NCBI RefSeq assembly: GCF_003997495.1
Contig: NZ_RZRU01000001.1
Coordinates: 372,001-436,000 of the forward strand
Length of the DNA stretch: 64,000 bases
Source of the DNA: Mesorhizobium sp. M7A.F.Ca.US.008.03.1.1
GTDB lineage: Bacteria; Pseudomonadota; Alphaproteobacteria; Rhizobiales; Rhizobiaceae
Direction of reading: 5' to 3'
Below, in pieces: positions 34,392-42,680 of the stretch (the first letter of the stretch is position 1; every line of letters starts with the position of its first letter). The notes under the pieces were generated by a model. It saw nothing but the letters and a program-made list of their open reading frames with translations. It did no database searches and was not told the origin of the DNA. A program made the translations under genes and the position numbers.

Positions 34392-35666
34392 ATGATCACA
34401 AGACGCAGCCTACTGAAAGCCTCGGCGGCGACAGGCCTGGCGCTCGCCGGTTCGCGCCTGGCGACGCCGGCCATCGCGCAAGGCGCCAAGATCCGCCTGG
34501 GCTATGTTTCGCCGCAGACGGGGCCGCTCGCCGGCTTCGCGGAAAGCGATGCCTACAACATCGAGGCCTTCCTCGCTTCCGAGGCGGGCAAGAACTTCGA
34601 GGTCATCGTCAAGGACAGCCAGTCGAACCCCAATCGCGCGGCCGAGGTGGCGAAGAGCCTGATCGTCGATGACGAGATCAACCTGATGCTCGTCGGCTCG
34701 ACGCCAGAGAACACCAACCCGGTGGCCACCACCTGCGAAGCGGAGGGCGTGCCGGTCATCTCGACGATGGCGCCATGGCAGCCCTGGTTCATCGGCCAGC
34801 AAGGCAATCCGGCCGATCCGTCGTCGTGGAAGCCTTTCAATTTCGCCTATCATTATTTCTGGGGCCTCGAAGACATCATCGCCGTCTACACCGGCATGTG
34901 GAAGCAGCTTTCCACCAACGGCAAGGTGGGCGGGTTGTTCCCCAACGATGCCGACGGCAATGCCTGGGGCGACCCGAAGAACGGGTTGAAGCCGGGTCTC
35001 GATGCTGCCGGTTTCAGCCTTGCCGATCCTGGCCGCTATCAGAACCTTTCGGACGATTTCACCGCGCAGGTCAACGCCTTCAAGGCGGCCAATGCCGAGA
35101 TCGTCACCGGTGTGGTGATTCCGCCCGATTTCACCACCTTCTGGAACCAGGCCCGGCAGCAGGGTTTCAAGCCCAAGGCGGTGACGGTGGCCAAGGCGAT
35201 CCTCTTCCCGCAATCGGTCGAGACGCTCGGCGACGCCGGCCACAACCTTTCGTCCGAGGTCTGGTGGTCGGCCTCGCATCCGTTCAAATCGTCCGTGACG
35301 GGCGAGAGCTCGGCGGAACTCGCGGCGGATTTCACCGCCAAGACCGGGCGTCCCTGGACCCAGCCGATCGGCTTTGTCCATTCGCTGTTCGAGGTGGCGG
35401 CCAATGTCATGGGCCGTGTTTCGGATCCGACCAACGCCGAGGCGATCGCGGCGGCCATAGCGGCCACCGACATGACGACCGTGGTGGGCAAAGTGGCCTG
35501 GAGCGGTGCGGGACTGCCGCCTTTCGCCGCGAAGAACGTCTGCAAAACGCCGCTCGTTGGCGGGCAGTGGCGGAAGAAGGCCGGTGGTGGCTTCGATCTG
35601 GTGATCGTCGAAAACGCCGGCGCCTCCGAGATACCCACCGCCGGCAAGATGGAAGCCCTGGCCTGA
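34392..35666 (+). CDS. Liv-type ABC transporter substrate-binding protein (system 1)
   Basis: About 424 residues of the type I periplasmic binding-protein family (IRLGYVSPQTGPLAGF). The N-terminus has a twin-arginine-like signal (TRRSLLKASAATG, cleavage near AIAQGA). GGGAGG lies about 9 bases before the ATG, which fixes the start and excludes a longer frame from 34338. Such proteins bind amino acids, amides or aromatic acids; position among phenol-degradation genes suggests an aromatic ligand. A hairpin just after the stop probably raises its expression over the downstream transporter genes. Confidence 0.87.
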   Translation: MITRRSLLKASAATGLALAGSRLATPAIAQGAKIRLGYVSPQTGPLAGFAESDAYNIEAFLASEAGKNFEVIVKDSQSNPNRAAEVAKSLIVDDEINLMLVGSTPENTNPVATTCEAEGVPVISTMAPWQPWFIGQQGNPADPSSWKPFNFAYHYFWGLEDIIAVYTGMWKQLSTNGKVGGLFPNDADGNAWGDPKNGLKPGLDAAGFSLADPGRYQNLSDDFTAQVNAFKAANAEIVTGVVIPPDFTTFWNQARQQGFKPKAVTVAKAILFPQSVETLGDAGHNLSSEVWWSASHPFKSSVTGESSAELAADFTAKTGRPWTQPIGFVHSLFEVAANVMGRVSDPTNAEAIAAAIAATDMTTVVGKVAWSGAGLPPFAAKNVCKTPLVGGQWRKKAGGGFDLVIVENAGASEIPTAGKMEALA

Positions 35667-35672
35667 CGCTGC

Positions 35673-35699
35673 CGAGGGCGGCTGATACCGCCGCCCTCG
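35673..35699 (+). terminator. Intercistronic stem-loop after the binding-protein gene
   Basis: CGAGGGCGGC (35673-35682) pairs perfectly with GCCGCCCTCG (35690-35699) over a 7-base loop, 6 bases after the stop. There is no T-run, so partial termination or 3' protection of the binding-protein mRNA is likelier than a full stop. The second transporter has no such element. Confidence 0.6.
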
Positions 35700-35725
35700 T
35701 TCGGCGCGACCCAAGGATGACAGTG

Positions 35726-36442
35726 ATGATACTCAGGCTGGAAAACGTTTCGAAGTCCTTCGGCGCCCTGAAGGTTGCGGATTCCGTGACCGTCAGCGTG
35801 CCGCGCGGCGAAGCGCTGGGCATTATCGGCCCTAACGGCGCGGGGAAATCGACGCTCTTCAACCTGATCACCGGCAATTTGTTTGCCAATGAGGGTCGCA
35901 TTGAATTCCTCGGCCGCGACGTGACCCGCGCTCCGGCGATGGAGCGGGTGCGCATGGGCGTTGGCCGCAGCTTCCAGATTCCGCAGCCTTTCGAGGGGCT
36001 GACCGTGTTCGAAAATCTCCTGACCGCCGCCGCCTTCGGCCGGGGCGGTCGCGAAGCCGAGATGGTTGACGATTGCGCTGGTATCCTCGAGGAGACAGAG
36101 CTTCTCAGGAAGGCCAATTTCGTGGCCGGCTCGTTGAGCCTTCTCGATCGCAAGCGCCTGGAACTCGCCCGCGCCCTGGCGACGGGCCCTGAGCTTCTGC
36201 TTCTGGACGAGATCGCGGGCGGTCTGACAGAGGGCGAATGCAAGGCCCTTATCGCGACGATCAGAGCCGTCCACGCCAGGGGAACCACCATCATCTGGAT
36301 CGAGCATGTGCTGCACGCCCTGACGTCGGTGGTCGAGCGGCTTCTCGTGCTGGATTTCGGGCGTGTGATCGGGATCGGTGCGCCTGATGAGATCATGGGC
36401 TCGAAGGCGGTTCGCGAAATCTATCTGGGGCTCGAGGTCTGA
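35726..36442 (+). CDS. Liv-type ABC ATPase, LivG-like (system 1)
   Basis: About 238 residues. Walker A is GPNGAGKST, the Q-loop region is GVGRSFQIPQPFEGLTVFEN, and Walker B is LLLLDEIAGGLTEGE with the switch histidine in WIEHVLHAL. The signature loop reads LSLLDRKRLELARAL instead of LSYGQQRR. It powers the system 1 importer with the LivF-like partner. I chose the ATG at 35726 because AAGGA lies about 8 bases upstream; an ATG at 35717 is almost on top of that site. Its stop overlaps the next start as TGATG. Confidence 0.87.
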   Translation: MILRLENVSKSFGALKVADSVTVSVPRGEALGIIGPNGAGKSTLFNLITGNLFANEGRIEFLGRDVTRAPAMERVRMGVGRSFQIPQPFEGLTVFENLLTAAAFGRGGREAEMVDDCAGILEETELLRKANFVAGSLSLLDRKRLELARALATGPELLLLDEIAGGLTEGECKALIATIRAVHARGTTIIWIEHVLHALTSVVERLLVLDFGRVIGIGAPDEIMGSKAVREIYLGLEV

Positions 36443-37143
36443 TGCTGGAAACGCGTGGCCTCACCGCGAATTACGGCCAGTTCCGGGCGCTGTTCGGTGT
36501 GGATATCACCGTGGCCGCGGGCGAATGCGTGGCGATCATCGGCGCCAACGGCGCCGGGAAATCCACGCTGATGCGCTCGATCACGGGCGTGATCGGCAAC
36601 GCGCCCGGTATGGTGCTGCACAGGGGCGAGCCGATTGGCGCGCTGTCTTCGGCCGAGATCATGAAGCGCGGCATCGCCATGGTGCCGGAAGGGCGCCGGC
36701 TGTTTCCTTCGCTGACCGTCGAGGAAAACTTGCTGGTCGGCGGGCAGGCGCGCAAGGTGCCCGGACCGTGGAGCCTCGACGCGGTTTATGACCTTTTCCA
36801 GATCCTGCGCGAACGGCGCAAGAGCCCCGGCATCGCGCTCTCGGGCGGCCAGCAGCAGATGGTGGCGATCGGCCGGGCGCTGATGTCGAATCCCGAATTG
36901 CTGCTCTGCGACGAGATCAGCCTGGGCCTCGCGCCGGTCGTCATCCGCGATATCTACGCAGCACTTCCCAGGATCCGCGAAGGCGGCGCCGCGATCGTGC
37001 TGGTGGAGCAGGATATCGGCAAGGCGCTGGCGGTCGCCGACCGCGTCTACTGCATGATGGAGGGTCGCGTCACGCTGGCCGCCAGGGCGGCCGAGGTCAC
37101 GCGCGAAGATATTCACTCTGCCTATTTCGGAGTGGCGGCATGA
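36442..37143 (+). CDS. Liv-type ABC ATPase, LivF-like (system 1)
   Basis: A 233-residue ABC ATPase with Walker A GANGAGKST, VPEGRRLFPSLTVEENL, a normal C-loop LSGGQQQMVAIGRAL, Walker B ELLLCDEISLGLAP and VLVEQDI. This is the LivF pattern. It should pair with the LivG-like ATPase, whose C-loop is unusual; in a heterodimer each ATP site uses the C-loop of the other chain. Its first base is shared with the LivG-like stop. Its own stop opens a short frame (37140-37214) leading to the permease. Confidence 0.88.
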   Translation: MLETRGLTANYGQFRALFGVDITVAAGECVAIIGANGAGKSTLMRSITGVIGNAPGMVLHRGEPIGALSSAEIMKRGIAMVPEGRRLFPSLTVEENLLVGGQARKVPGPWSLDAVYDLFQILRERRKSPGIALSGGQQQMVAIGRALMSNPELLLCDEISLGLAPVVIRDIYAALPRIREGGAAIVLVEQDIGKALAVADRVYCMMEGRVTLAARAAEVTREDIHSAYFGVAA

Positions 37144-37214
37144 CGCGGGAACCAAGGCTCGGTCGTCTGCTCGCACGGCGCTCTTGTGGCCTGATCGAGG
37201 TGGCGCGGCGATGA
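37140..37214 (+). CDS. Possible 24-residue linking ORF between ATPase and permease genes
   Basis: A short arginine-rich frame (MTREPRLGRLLARRSCG...) begins in an ATGA overlap with the LivF-like stop and ends in an ATGA overlap with the LivH-like start. GGAGTGG lies about 7 bases before its ATG. It spans the whole 67-base gap, so ribosomes could pass through without leaving the mRNA. The permease also has its own GAGGTGG. It may be a coupling device or chance. Confidence 0.35.
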   Translation: MTREPRLGRLLARRSCGLIEVARR

Positions 37215-38074
37215 TCTGGCTGGACACCCTCGTGCAAGGGATTCTGCTGGGCGGGCTCTATGCCCTGTTTGCAGCAGGGTTGAGCCTCGTCTTCGGCATC
37301 ATGCGGCTGGTGAACCTCGCCCATGGCGACCTCATCGTTCTTGCCGCCTATCTGGTTTTGATGGGCGTCACGCTGCTCGGCCTGTCGCCCTGGATCGCTA
37401 CCCTGGTCGCCATGCCGATGATGTTCGCGCTCGGCTGGCTGCTGCAGGCCGCCGTTCTGAACCGCGTGCTGGGCAAGGACATCCTGCCGCCGCTTCTCGT
37501 CACGTTCGGCCTGTCGGTCGCCCTGCAGAACGGCCTGCTCGAGGCCTTCTCCGCCGACAGCCGCCGCATTCCGGTGGGCGCGTTGGAAGGGGCGTCGCTC
37601 GATCTCGGGCTGGTCACGGTGGGGATTATGCCGTTGATGACCTTTGCCTCGGCGATCGTGATGATCATTGCCCTGAACGGGCTCTTCTACCACACCGCCC
37701 TTGGCCGTGCCTTCCGCGCCACCTCGGACGACGCGGTGACGGCGGGGCTGATGGGGATAGAGCCGAAGCAAATCTTCGCCATCGCCACCGGGATCGCCAT
37801 GGTCGTGGTGACGCTGGCGGCGCTTTATCTCGGCATGCGCGCGAACTTCGATCCCTCGATCGGACCGGCGCGGCTGATCTATGCCTTCGAGGCGGTGATC
37901 ATCGGCGGCCTCGGCAGCCTGTGGGGAACGCTTGCCGGCGGGATCATCATCGGCGTGGCGCAGACATTCGGTGCCGCGCTCAATCCGGAATGGCAGATCC
38001 TGGCCGGCCACATCGCCTTCCTGGCCGTGATGCTGCTCAAGTCGCGCGGGCTTTTTCCGCGCGCAGTGGATTGA
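37211..38074 (+). CDS. Liv-type ABC permease, LivH-like (system 1)
   Basis: About 287 residues with roughly eight membrane helices. Family motifs are LLGGLYALFAAGLSLVFGIM and VNLAHGD near the N-terminus, and YAFEAVIIGGLGSLWGTLAG toward the C-terminus. It forms the inner-membrane pore with the LivM-like partner. The start at 37211 follows GAGGTGG by about 7 bases; an earlier GTG at 37184 adds nine residues without support. Confidence 0.88.
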   Translation: MIWLDTLVQGILLGGLYALFAAGLSLVFGIMRLVNLAHGDLIVLAAYLVLMGVTLLGLSPWIATLVAMPMMFALGWLLQAAVLNRVLGKDILPPLLVTFGLSVALQNGLLEAFSADSRRIPVGALEGASLDLGLVTVGIMPLMTFASAIVMIIALNGLFYHTALGRAFRATSDDAVTAGLMGIEPKQIFAIATGIAMVVVTLAALYLGMRANFDPSIGPARLIYAFEAVIIGGLGSLWGTLAGGIIIGVAQTFGAALNPEWQILAGHIAFLAVMLLKSRGLFPRAVD

Positions 38075-38084
38075 GGGGGGCGGC

Positions 38085-39134
38085 ATGTATCGACTGACAA
38101 CCCGCACCCGCGCCGGAACCGTAACCGCGATCATCGTGCCGATCTTCATCGTCGCCGCGCTCGCGCTCCCTATCGTGGCCTCGCGTGGCGTCATACAGGA
38201 TCTGTTCTTCATCCTCACCATGCTGACGCTGGCGCAGATCTGGAACCTACTGGCGGGCTATGGCGGCCTGGTCTCGGTGGGCCAGCAGGCCTTCGTCGGC
38301 ATCGGCGCCTATGCGATGTTCGCCGGCGTGATCCTGCTCGGCTGGAATCCGGTCTTGGCGATCCCGCTGGGCGGCCTTGCGGCGCTGGTGCTGGCGGTTC
38401 CGACGGCCTTCTTCGCATTCCGTTTGCAGGGCGCCTATTTCGCCATCGGCACCTGGGTGATCGCCGAAGTGACGCGCCTGCTGGTTGCGCAATGGAAGGC
38501 ACTTGGCGGCGGCACCGGCACTTCGCTGCCGCGCGAGGCGACGAGCAGCATCCTGGGTACCGATGCGATCCGGGCGCTGTTCGGCGTCCGCGAGGCCGCG
38601 GCACGCGATGTCATGGCCTACTGGCTGGCTTTGGCGCTGGTCGTGGTCGTGACGGGCGGCATCTATTGGCTGCTGCGCAGCCGCCTCGGGCTGGCGCTGG
38701 CGGCGGTGCGCGACAATGTCGACGCGGCGCAATCGGTGGGCGTCGATACCGGCCGGCTTAGATGGGCGGTCTTTCTGATCGCCGCAGCAGCCACCGGGCT
38801 GACCGGCGCGCTGATTTTCCTGCAGACGGCCCGCATCTCGCCGAGCGCGGCCTTTGCCGTCACCGACTGGACCGCCAACGTCATCTTCATTGTCGTCATC
38901 GGCGGCATCGGCACCATCGAGGGACCGATCCTCGGTGTGCTGGTCTTCTTTGCGCTGCGCTCGGCGCTGGCCGATTACGGCAGCTGGTACTTGATGACGC
39001 TCGGCCTCATCGCCGTCGTCGTGATGCTTTTTGCGCCAAAGGGGCTGTGGGGCCTGATCGCGTCCCGCAATGGCCCGCACCTGTTTCCGGTCCGCCGCAG
39101 GCTGACCGGTCCGAAGATCGAGGGAGGAATTTGA
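38085..39134 (+). CDS. Liv-type ABC permease, LivM-like (system 1)
   Basis: A 349-residue membrane protein with about nine to ten helices. It shows the LivM block QIWNLLAGYGGLVSVGQQAFVG, GAYFAIGTWVIAEV, and LRSRLGLALAAVRDNVDAAQSVGV near the cytoplasmic loop that contacts the ATPases. GGGGGG lies just before the start. Its stop overlaps the FAD hydroxylase start by one base (TGATG), linking transport to the hydroxylation genes. Confidence 0.88.
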   Translation: MYRLTTRTRAGTVTAIIVPIFIVAALALPIVASRGVIQDLFFILTMLTLAQIWNLLAGYGGLVSVGQQAFVGIGAYAMFAGVILLGWNPVLAIPLGGLAALVLAVPTAFFAFRLQGAYFAIGTWVIAEVTRLLVAQWKALGGGTGTSLPREATSSILGTDAIRALFGVREAAARDVMAYWLALALVVVVTGGIYWLLRSRLGLALAAVRDNVDAAQSVGVDTGRLRWAVFLIAAAATGLTGALIFLQTARISPSAAFAVTDWTANVIFIVVIGGIGTIEGPILGVLVFFALRSALADYGSWYLMTLGLIAVVVMLFAPKGLWGLIASRNGPHLFPVRRRLTGPKIEGGI

Positions 39135-40888
39135 TGGCGGATATCGAAACCGACGTGCTGATCGTCGGCACTGGCCCGGCAGGCTCGACCACCGCCGCGC
39201 TGCTGTCCAGCTACGGCGTGGCCAACATGATCGTCAATCGCTATCGCTGGTTGTCGAACACGCCGCGTGCCCACATCACCAACCAGCGCACGATGGAAGT
39301 GCTGCGCGACCTCGGTCCGGATGTCGAGGCAGAGGCCATGATGCACGCCTCGCCGCAGGAACTGATGGGCGAGAACGTGTTCTGCGAAAGCCTGGCCGGC
39401 GAGGAGATCGGCCGCATGAAGAGCTGGGGCATCCACCCGCTCTCCAAGGCCGAACATCTCCTGTCGTCTCCCTGCCTCATGAACGATCTGCCGCAGACCT
39501 TCATGGAGCCCATCCTGTTCAAGGCGGCCTGCGCCCGCGGGGCGCAGGCACGCATGAGCACGGAATATGTCAGCCATGTCCAGGATTCGGACGGCGTGAC
39601 CACGACCTGCCACGACCGGCTGTCGGGCAAGGATTTCACCGCGCGGTCGAAGTTCCTCGTCGGCGCCGACGGCGGCAACTCGCTGGTGGCAGAGCATCTG
39701 GGCCTGCCGCTCGAGGGCAAGATGGGCGTCGGCGGCTCGATGAACATCCTGTTCAGGGCCGATCTTTCGAAGTATGTCGCCCACCGGCCGAGCGTCCTCT
39801 ACTGGGTCATGCAGCCCGGCGCCGACGTCGGCGGCATCGGCATGGGTCTGGTTCGCATGGTGCGGCCGTGGACCGAGTGGCTCATCGTCTGGGGCTACGA
39901 CATCAACCAGCCGCCGCCTGAAGTGACGCCGGAACTGGCTACCGAGGTCGCGCGTCAGCTGGTCGGAGATCCCGCGCTCGAGATCGAGCTCCTGGGCGCC
40001 AACACCTGGACCGTGAACAACTGCTTCGCCACGCAGATGCAGAAGGGGCGGGTGTTCATCATGGGCGACGCCGCGCACCGGCATCCACCCTCGAACGGGC
40101 TCGGCTCAAACACCTCGATCCAGGACGGGTTCAATCTCGCCTGGAAGCTTGCCATGGTCGTCAAGGGCCAGGCGGGGGTAGGGCTTCTGGACAGCTTCTC
40201 GGCCGAGCGCGCGCCGATCGCGCGCCAGATCGTGACACGCGCGAACCGGTCCATCGCCGAATTCGGACCGATCTTCGAGGCGCTCGGGATGGATGGCGGC
40301 GTCGATCACGACAAGATCCAGAGGAACATGGAGGCTCGCGCCGATGCCACCCCTGCGGCCGAGGCGCAACGCGAGGCGCTCCGCAAGGCCATCGCCTTCA
40401 AGAAGTACGAATTCGACGCCCATGGCGTCGAGATGAACCAGCGCTATGCGTCGGGCGCGGTGGTGACCGACGGCCAGAGCGAGCCGGCTTTCGAGAAGGA
40501 TCGTGAACTGCACTATGCACCAACGACCTGGCCGGGTGCGCGCTTGCCGCATGTCTGGGTCTTCGAGCGCTCGGGCAGGAAGGTCTCGACGCTCGATCTT
40601 TGCGGGCATGGCGAGTTCACGCTGTTGACCGGCATTGGCGGCGAAGCGTGGGTCGCCGCGGCGGAAACGGTGGGCGCGGAGCTCGGTCTGCCGATCCGCT
40701 GCCATGTGATCGGCCCGCGCCGCGCGATCGAGGATCATACCGGCGACTGGGCCGGCGCACGGGAGATCCGCGACACCGGCTGCCTGATCGTCCGTCCCGA
40801 CCACCACGTCGCCTGGCGCTCCGAAACGCTGGCGGCCGATCCGGCGGCCGAACTGCGCCGGGTCTTCAAATCCGTTCTGGCGCGCTGA
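39134..40888 (+). CDS. FAD-dependent phenol hydroxylase (TfdB-like, class A)
   Basis: About 584 residues. It has the FAD dinucleotide motif VLIVGTGPAGSTTAALL at the N-terminus, the DG motif VGADGGNS near residue 180, GDAAHRHPPSNGLGSNTSIQDG (FAD ribityl block) near 310-330, and a C-terminal thioredoxin-like domain. This is the layout of 2,4-dichlorophenol 6-monooxygenase (TfdB) and phenol/resorcinol hydroxylases. It should use NAD(P)H and O2 to add a hydroxyl ortho to an existing one. With the intradiol dioxygenase just downstream, resorcinol to hydroxyquinol is a reasonable guess. GGGAGGA lies about 5 bases before the ATG. Confidence 0.87.
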   Translation: MADIETDVLIVGTGPAGSTTAALLSSYGVANMIVNRYRWLSNTPRAHITNQRTMEVLRDLGPDVEAEAMMHASPQELMGENVFCESLAGEEIGRMKSWGIHPLSKAEHLLSSPCLMNDLPQTFMEPILFKAACARGAQARMSTEYVSHVQDSDGVTTTCHDRLSGKDFTARSKFLVGADGGNSLVAEHLGLPLEGKMGVGGSMNILFRADLSKYVAHRPSVLYWVMQPGADVGGIGMGLVRMVRPWTEWLIVWGYDINQPPPEVTPELATEVARQLVGDPALEIELLGANTWTVNNCFATQMQKGRVFIMGDAAHRHPPSNGLGSNTSIQDGFNLAWKLAMVVKGQAGVGLLDSFSAERAPIARQIVTRANRSIAEFGPIFEALGMDGGVDHDKIQRNMEARADATPAAEAQREALRKAIAFKKYEFDAHGVEMNQRYASGAVVTDGQSEPAFEKDRELHYAPTTWPGARLPHVWVFERSGRKVSTLDLCGHGEFTLLTGIGGEAWVAAAETVGAELGLPIRCHVIGPRRAIEDHTGDWAGAREIRDTGCLIVRPDHHVAWRSETLAADPAAELRRVFKSVLAR

Positions 40889-40898
40889 GGAGGATCCC

Positions 40899-41789
40899 AT
40901 GATCGACGAACACGAATCCGGCTATTTCACCGAAGCGAACTCGGCCGAGGTCGTGGTGGCGCGGAACAGGAACGCCAAAGACGAGCGGCTCAAAGAGGTG
41001 ATGGAGGTCGTCACCCGCAAGCTGCACGAGGCGGTGAAGGAGATCGAGCCGACACAGGAGGAATGGTTCGGCGCGATCATGTTCCTGACGCAGACGGGCC
41101 AGATCTGCAACGAGTGGCGGCAGGAGTACATCCTGCTGTCGGATGTTCTCGGCGTCTCGATGCTGGTCGATGCGATCAACAACCGCAAGCCGTCGGGCGC
41201 CTCGGAATCCACGGTTCTGGGACCCTTCCACGTCGCCGATGCGCCGGAACTGCCGATGGGATCGAACATCTGCCTCGACCAGAAGGGCGAGCCGATGTTC
41301 GTGCATGGCCGCATCCTCGATACCGAGGGCAAGCCGATCGCAGGCGCCAAGATCGACGTCTGGCAGGCCAATGACGAGGGCTTCTACGACGTGCAGCAGA
41401 AGGGCATCCAGCCCGACTTCAACCTGCGCGGCGTGTTCCGCACCGGCGCGGACGGACGCTACTGGTTCCGCGGCGTGAAGCCCAAATACTACCCGATCCC
41501 GGATGACGGCCCGGTCGGCAAGTTGCTCGGCGCTCTGGGACGCTACCCCTTTCGTCCAGCGCACCTCCACTACATCGTTGGGGCTGAAGGCTTCGATGCG
41601 CTGACCACGCACATCTTCGATCCGGACGATCCGTACATCGATTCAGATGCCGTCTTCGGCGTGAAGAAGAGCCTGCTCGCCGAATTCCGCAAGGTCGAGG
41701 ACGCCGAAGCCGCCGCCAGGGCCGAGGTCGCGGCGCCGTTCTACGACGTGGAGTTCGATTTCGTGCTGTCGCGCAAGGGAGAAAACTGA
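40899..41789 (+). CDS. Intradiol ring-cleavage dioxygenase, probable hydroxyquinol 1,2-dioxygenase (copy 2)
   Basis: A 296-residue paralogue of the enzyme at 30780-31685. Iron ligands are Tyr163 (GFYDV), Tyr197 or Tyr198 (KPKYYPIP), His222 and His224 (RPAHLHY). N-terminal dimer helices are present. The two copies are clearly diverged: the site next to the second tyrosine is YY here and GY in copy 1. So they may prefer different ring substituents, which is inference. GAGGA lies 6-7 bases before the ATG. It follows the FAD hydroxylase directly and overlaps the SDR gene by one base. Confidence 0.87.
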   Translation: MIDEHESGYFTEANSAEVVVARNRNAKDERLKEVMEVVTRKLHEAVKEIEPTQEEWFGAIMFLTQTGQICNEWRQEYILLSDVLGVSMLVDAINNRKPSGASESTVLGPFHVADAPELPMGSNICLDQKGEPMFVHGRILDTEGKPIAGAKIDVWQANDEGFYDVQQKGIQPDFNLRGVFRTGADGRYWFRGVKPKYYPIPDDGPVGKLLGALGRYPFRPAHLHYIVGAEGFDALTTHIFDPDDPYIDSDAVFGVKKSLLAEFRKVEDAEAAARAEVAAPFYDVEFDFVLSRKGEN

Positions 41790-42607
41790 TGGCCGCACTT
41801 GAGAAGATGTTCGATGTCAGAGGCAAGTCGGTGATCGTCACCGGCGGCGCCAGCGGCATCGGGCAGGCCTATGCCGAGATCATGGCCGAGCACGGGGCGA
41901 AGGTCTGCATCTTCGACCTGAACCCTGCCGGGTTGGAGAAGACCGTGGCGGCGATCAGGGCGGCGGGCGGCGATGTCTGGGGCCAGGTCGTCGACGTCGG
42001 CGACCGTGCGGCCATGGAAGCAGCCTTCGACAAGGTGGCCGAGAAGGCCGGCTTGATCGATGTCGTGTTCGCCAATGCCGGGATCGACGCCGGTCCGGGA
42101 TTCAACACCCCGACGGGCGAAAGGAACCCCGACGGCGCCATCGAGAACCTGCCCGATGAGCACTGGGACAAGGTGATCGAGATCAACCTGACCTCGGTCT
42201 ACACCACGATCAAGCATGCCGTGCGGCACATGAAGCCGAATGGCGGCGGCCAGATCATCGTCACGTCGTCCATCGCCTCGCTGATCAACGAGAGCATCGT
42301 GGGCACACCTTACATGCCCGCAAAGGCCGCGGTGAACCATCTCGTCCGCCACATGGCGATGGAACTCGGCGCCTACAACATCCGCATCAACGCCATCCTG
42401 CCAGGTCCGTTCATCACCAACATCGCCGGCGGCCGGCTGCGCAATCCGGCGGACCGCAAGGCCTTCGAGGCCCAGTCGCTTATCGGCCGGATCGGCGACC
42501 CGGAAGAGATCAAGGGCCTGGCGCTTTATCTGGCCTCGCCGGCCGCGTCCTACGTCACGGGCTCGCTGATCGTCATCGATGGCGGCTCTCTGCTGCGGAT
42601 GACCTAG
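41789..42607 (+). CDS. Short-chain dehydrogenase/reductase
   Basis: A 272-residue classical SDR. The cofactor motif VTGGASGIGQAYAE, FANAGID, the catalytic serine in VTSSIAS and the YMPAK (YxxxK) pair are all visible, and the tail ends in SLIVIDGGSLLRMT. It should oxidise or reduce an alcohol/ketone using NAD(P). The role in this pathway is unclear. It could act on a side chain of the imported phenol or on a diol. It shares one base with the dioxygenase stop (TGATG). Confidence 0.85.
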   Translation: MAALEKMFDVRGKSVIVTGGASGIGQAYAEIMAEHGAKVCIFDLNPAGLEKTVAAIRAAGGDVWGQVVDVGDRAAMEAAFDKVAEKAGLIDVVFANAGIDAGPGFNTPTGERNPDGAIENLPDEHWDKVIEINLTSVYTTIKHAVRHMKPNGGGQIIVTSSIASLINESIVGTPYMPAKAAVNHLVRHMAMELGAYNIRINAILPGPFITNIAGGRLRNPADRKAFEAQSLIGRIGDPEEIKGLALYLASPAASYVTGSLIVIDGGSLLRMT

Positions 42608-42680
42608 GCCTTGTCGAATTGAGGCCGGCACCGTCGATGAGGGCGGGCCGGGGAGAGCTTAACAACGGGAGGAACCGACA

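Noticed and set aside
34410..36396. Long minus-strand frames across the system 1 binding-protein and LivG-like genes
   Set aside because: They mirror the codon bias of the sense genes and have no recognisable features.
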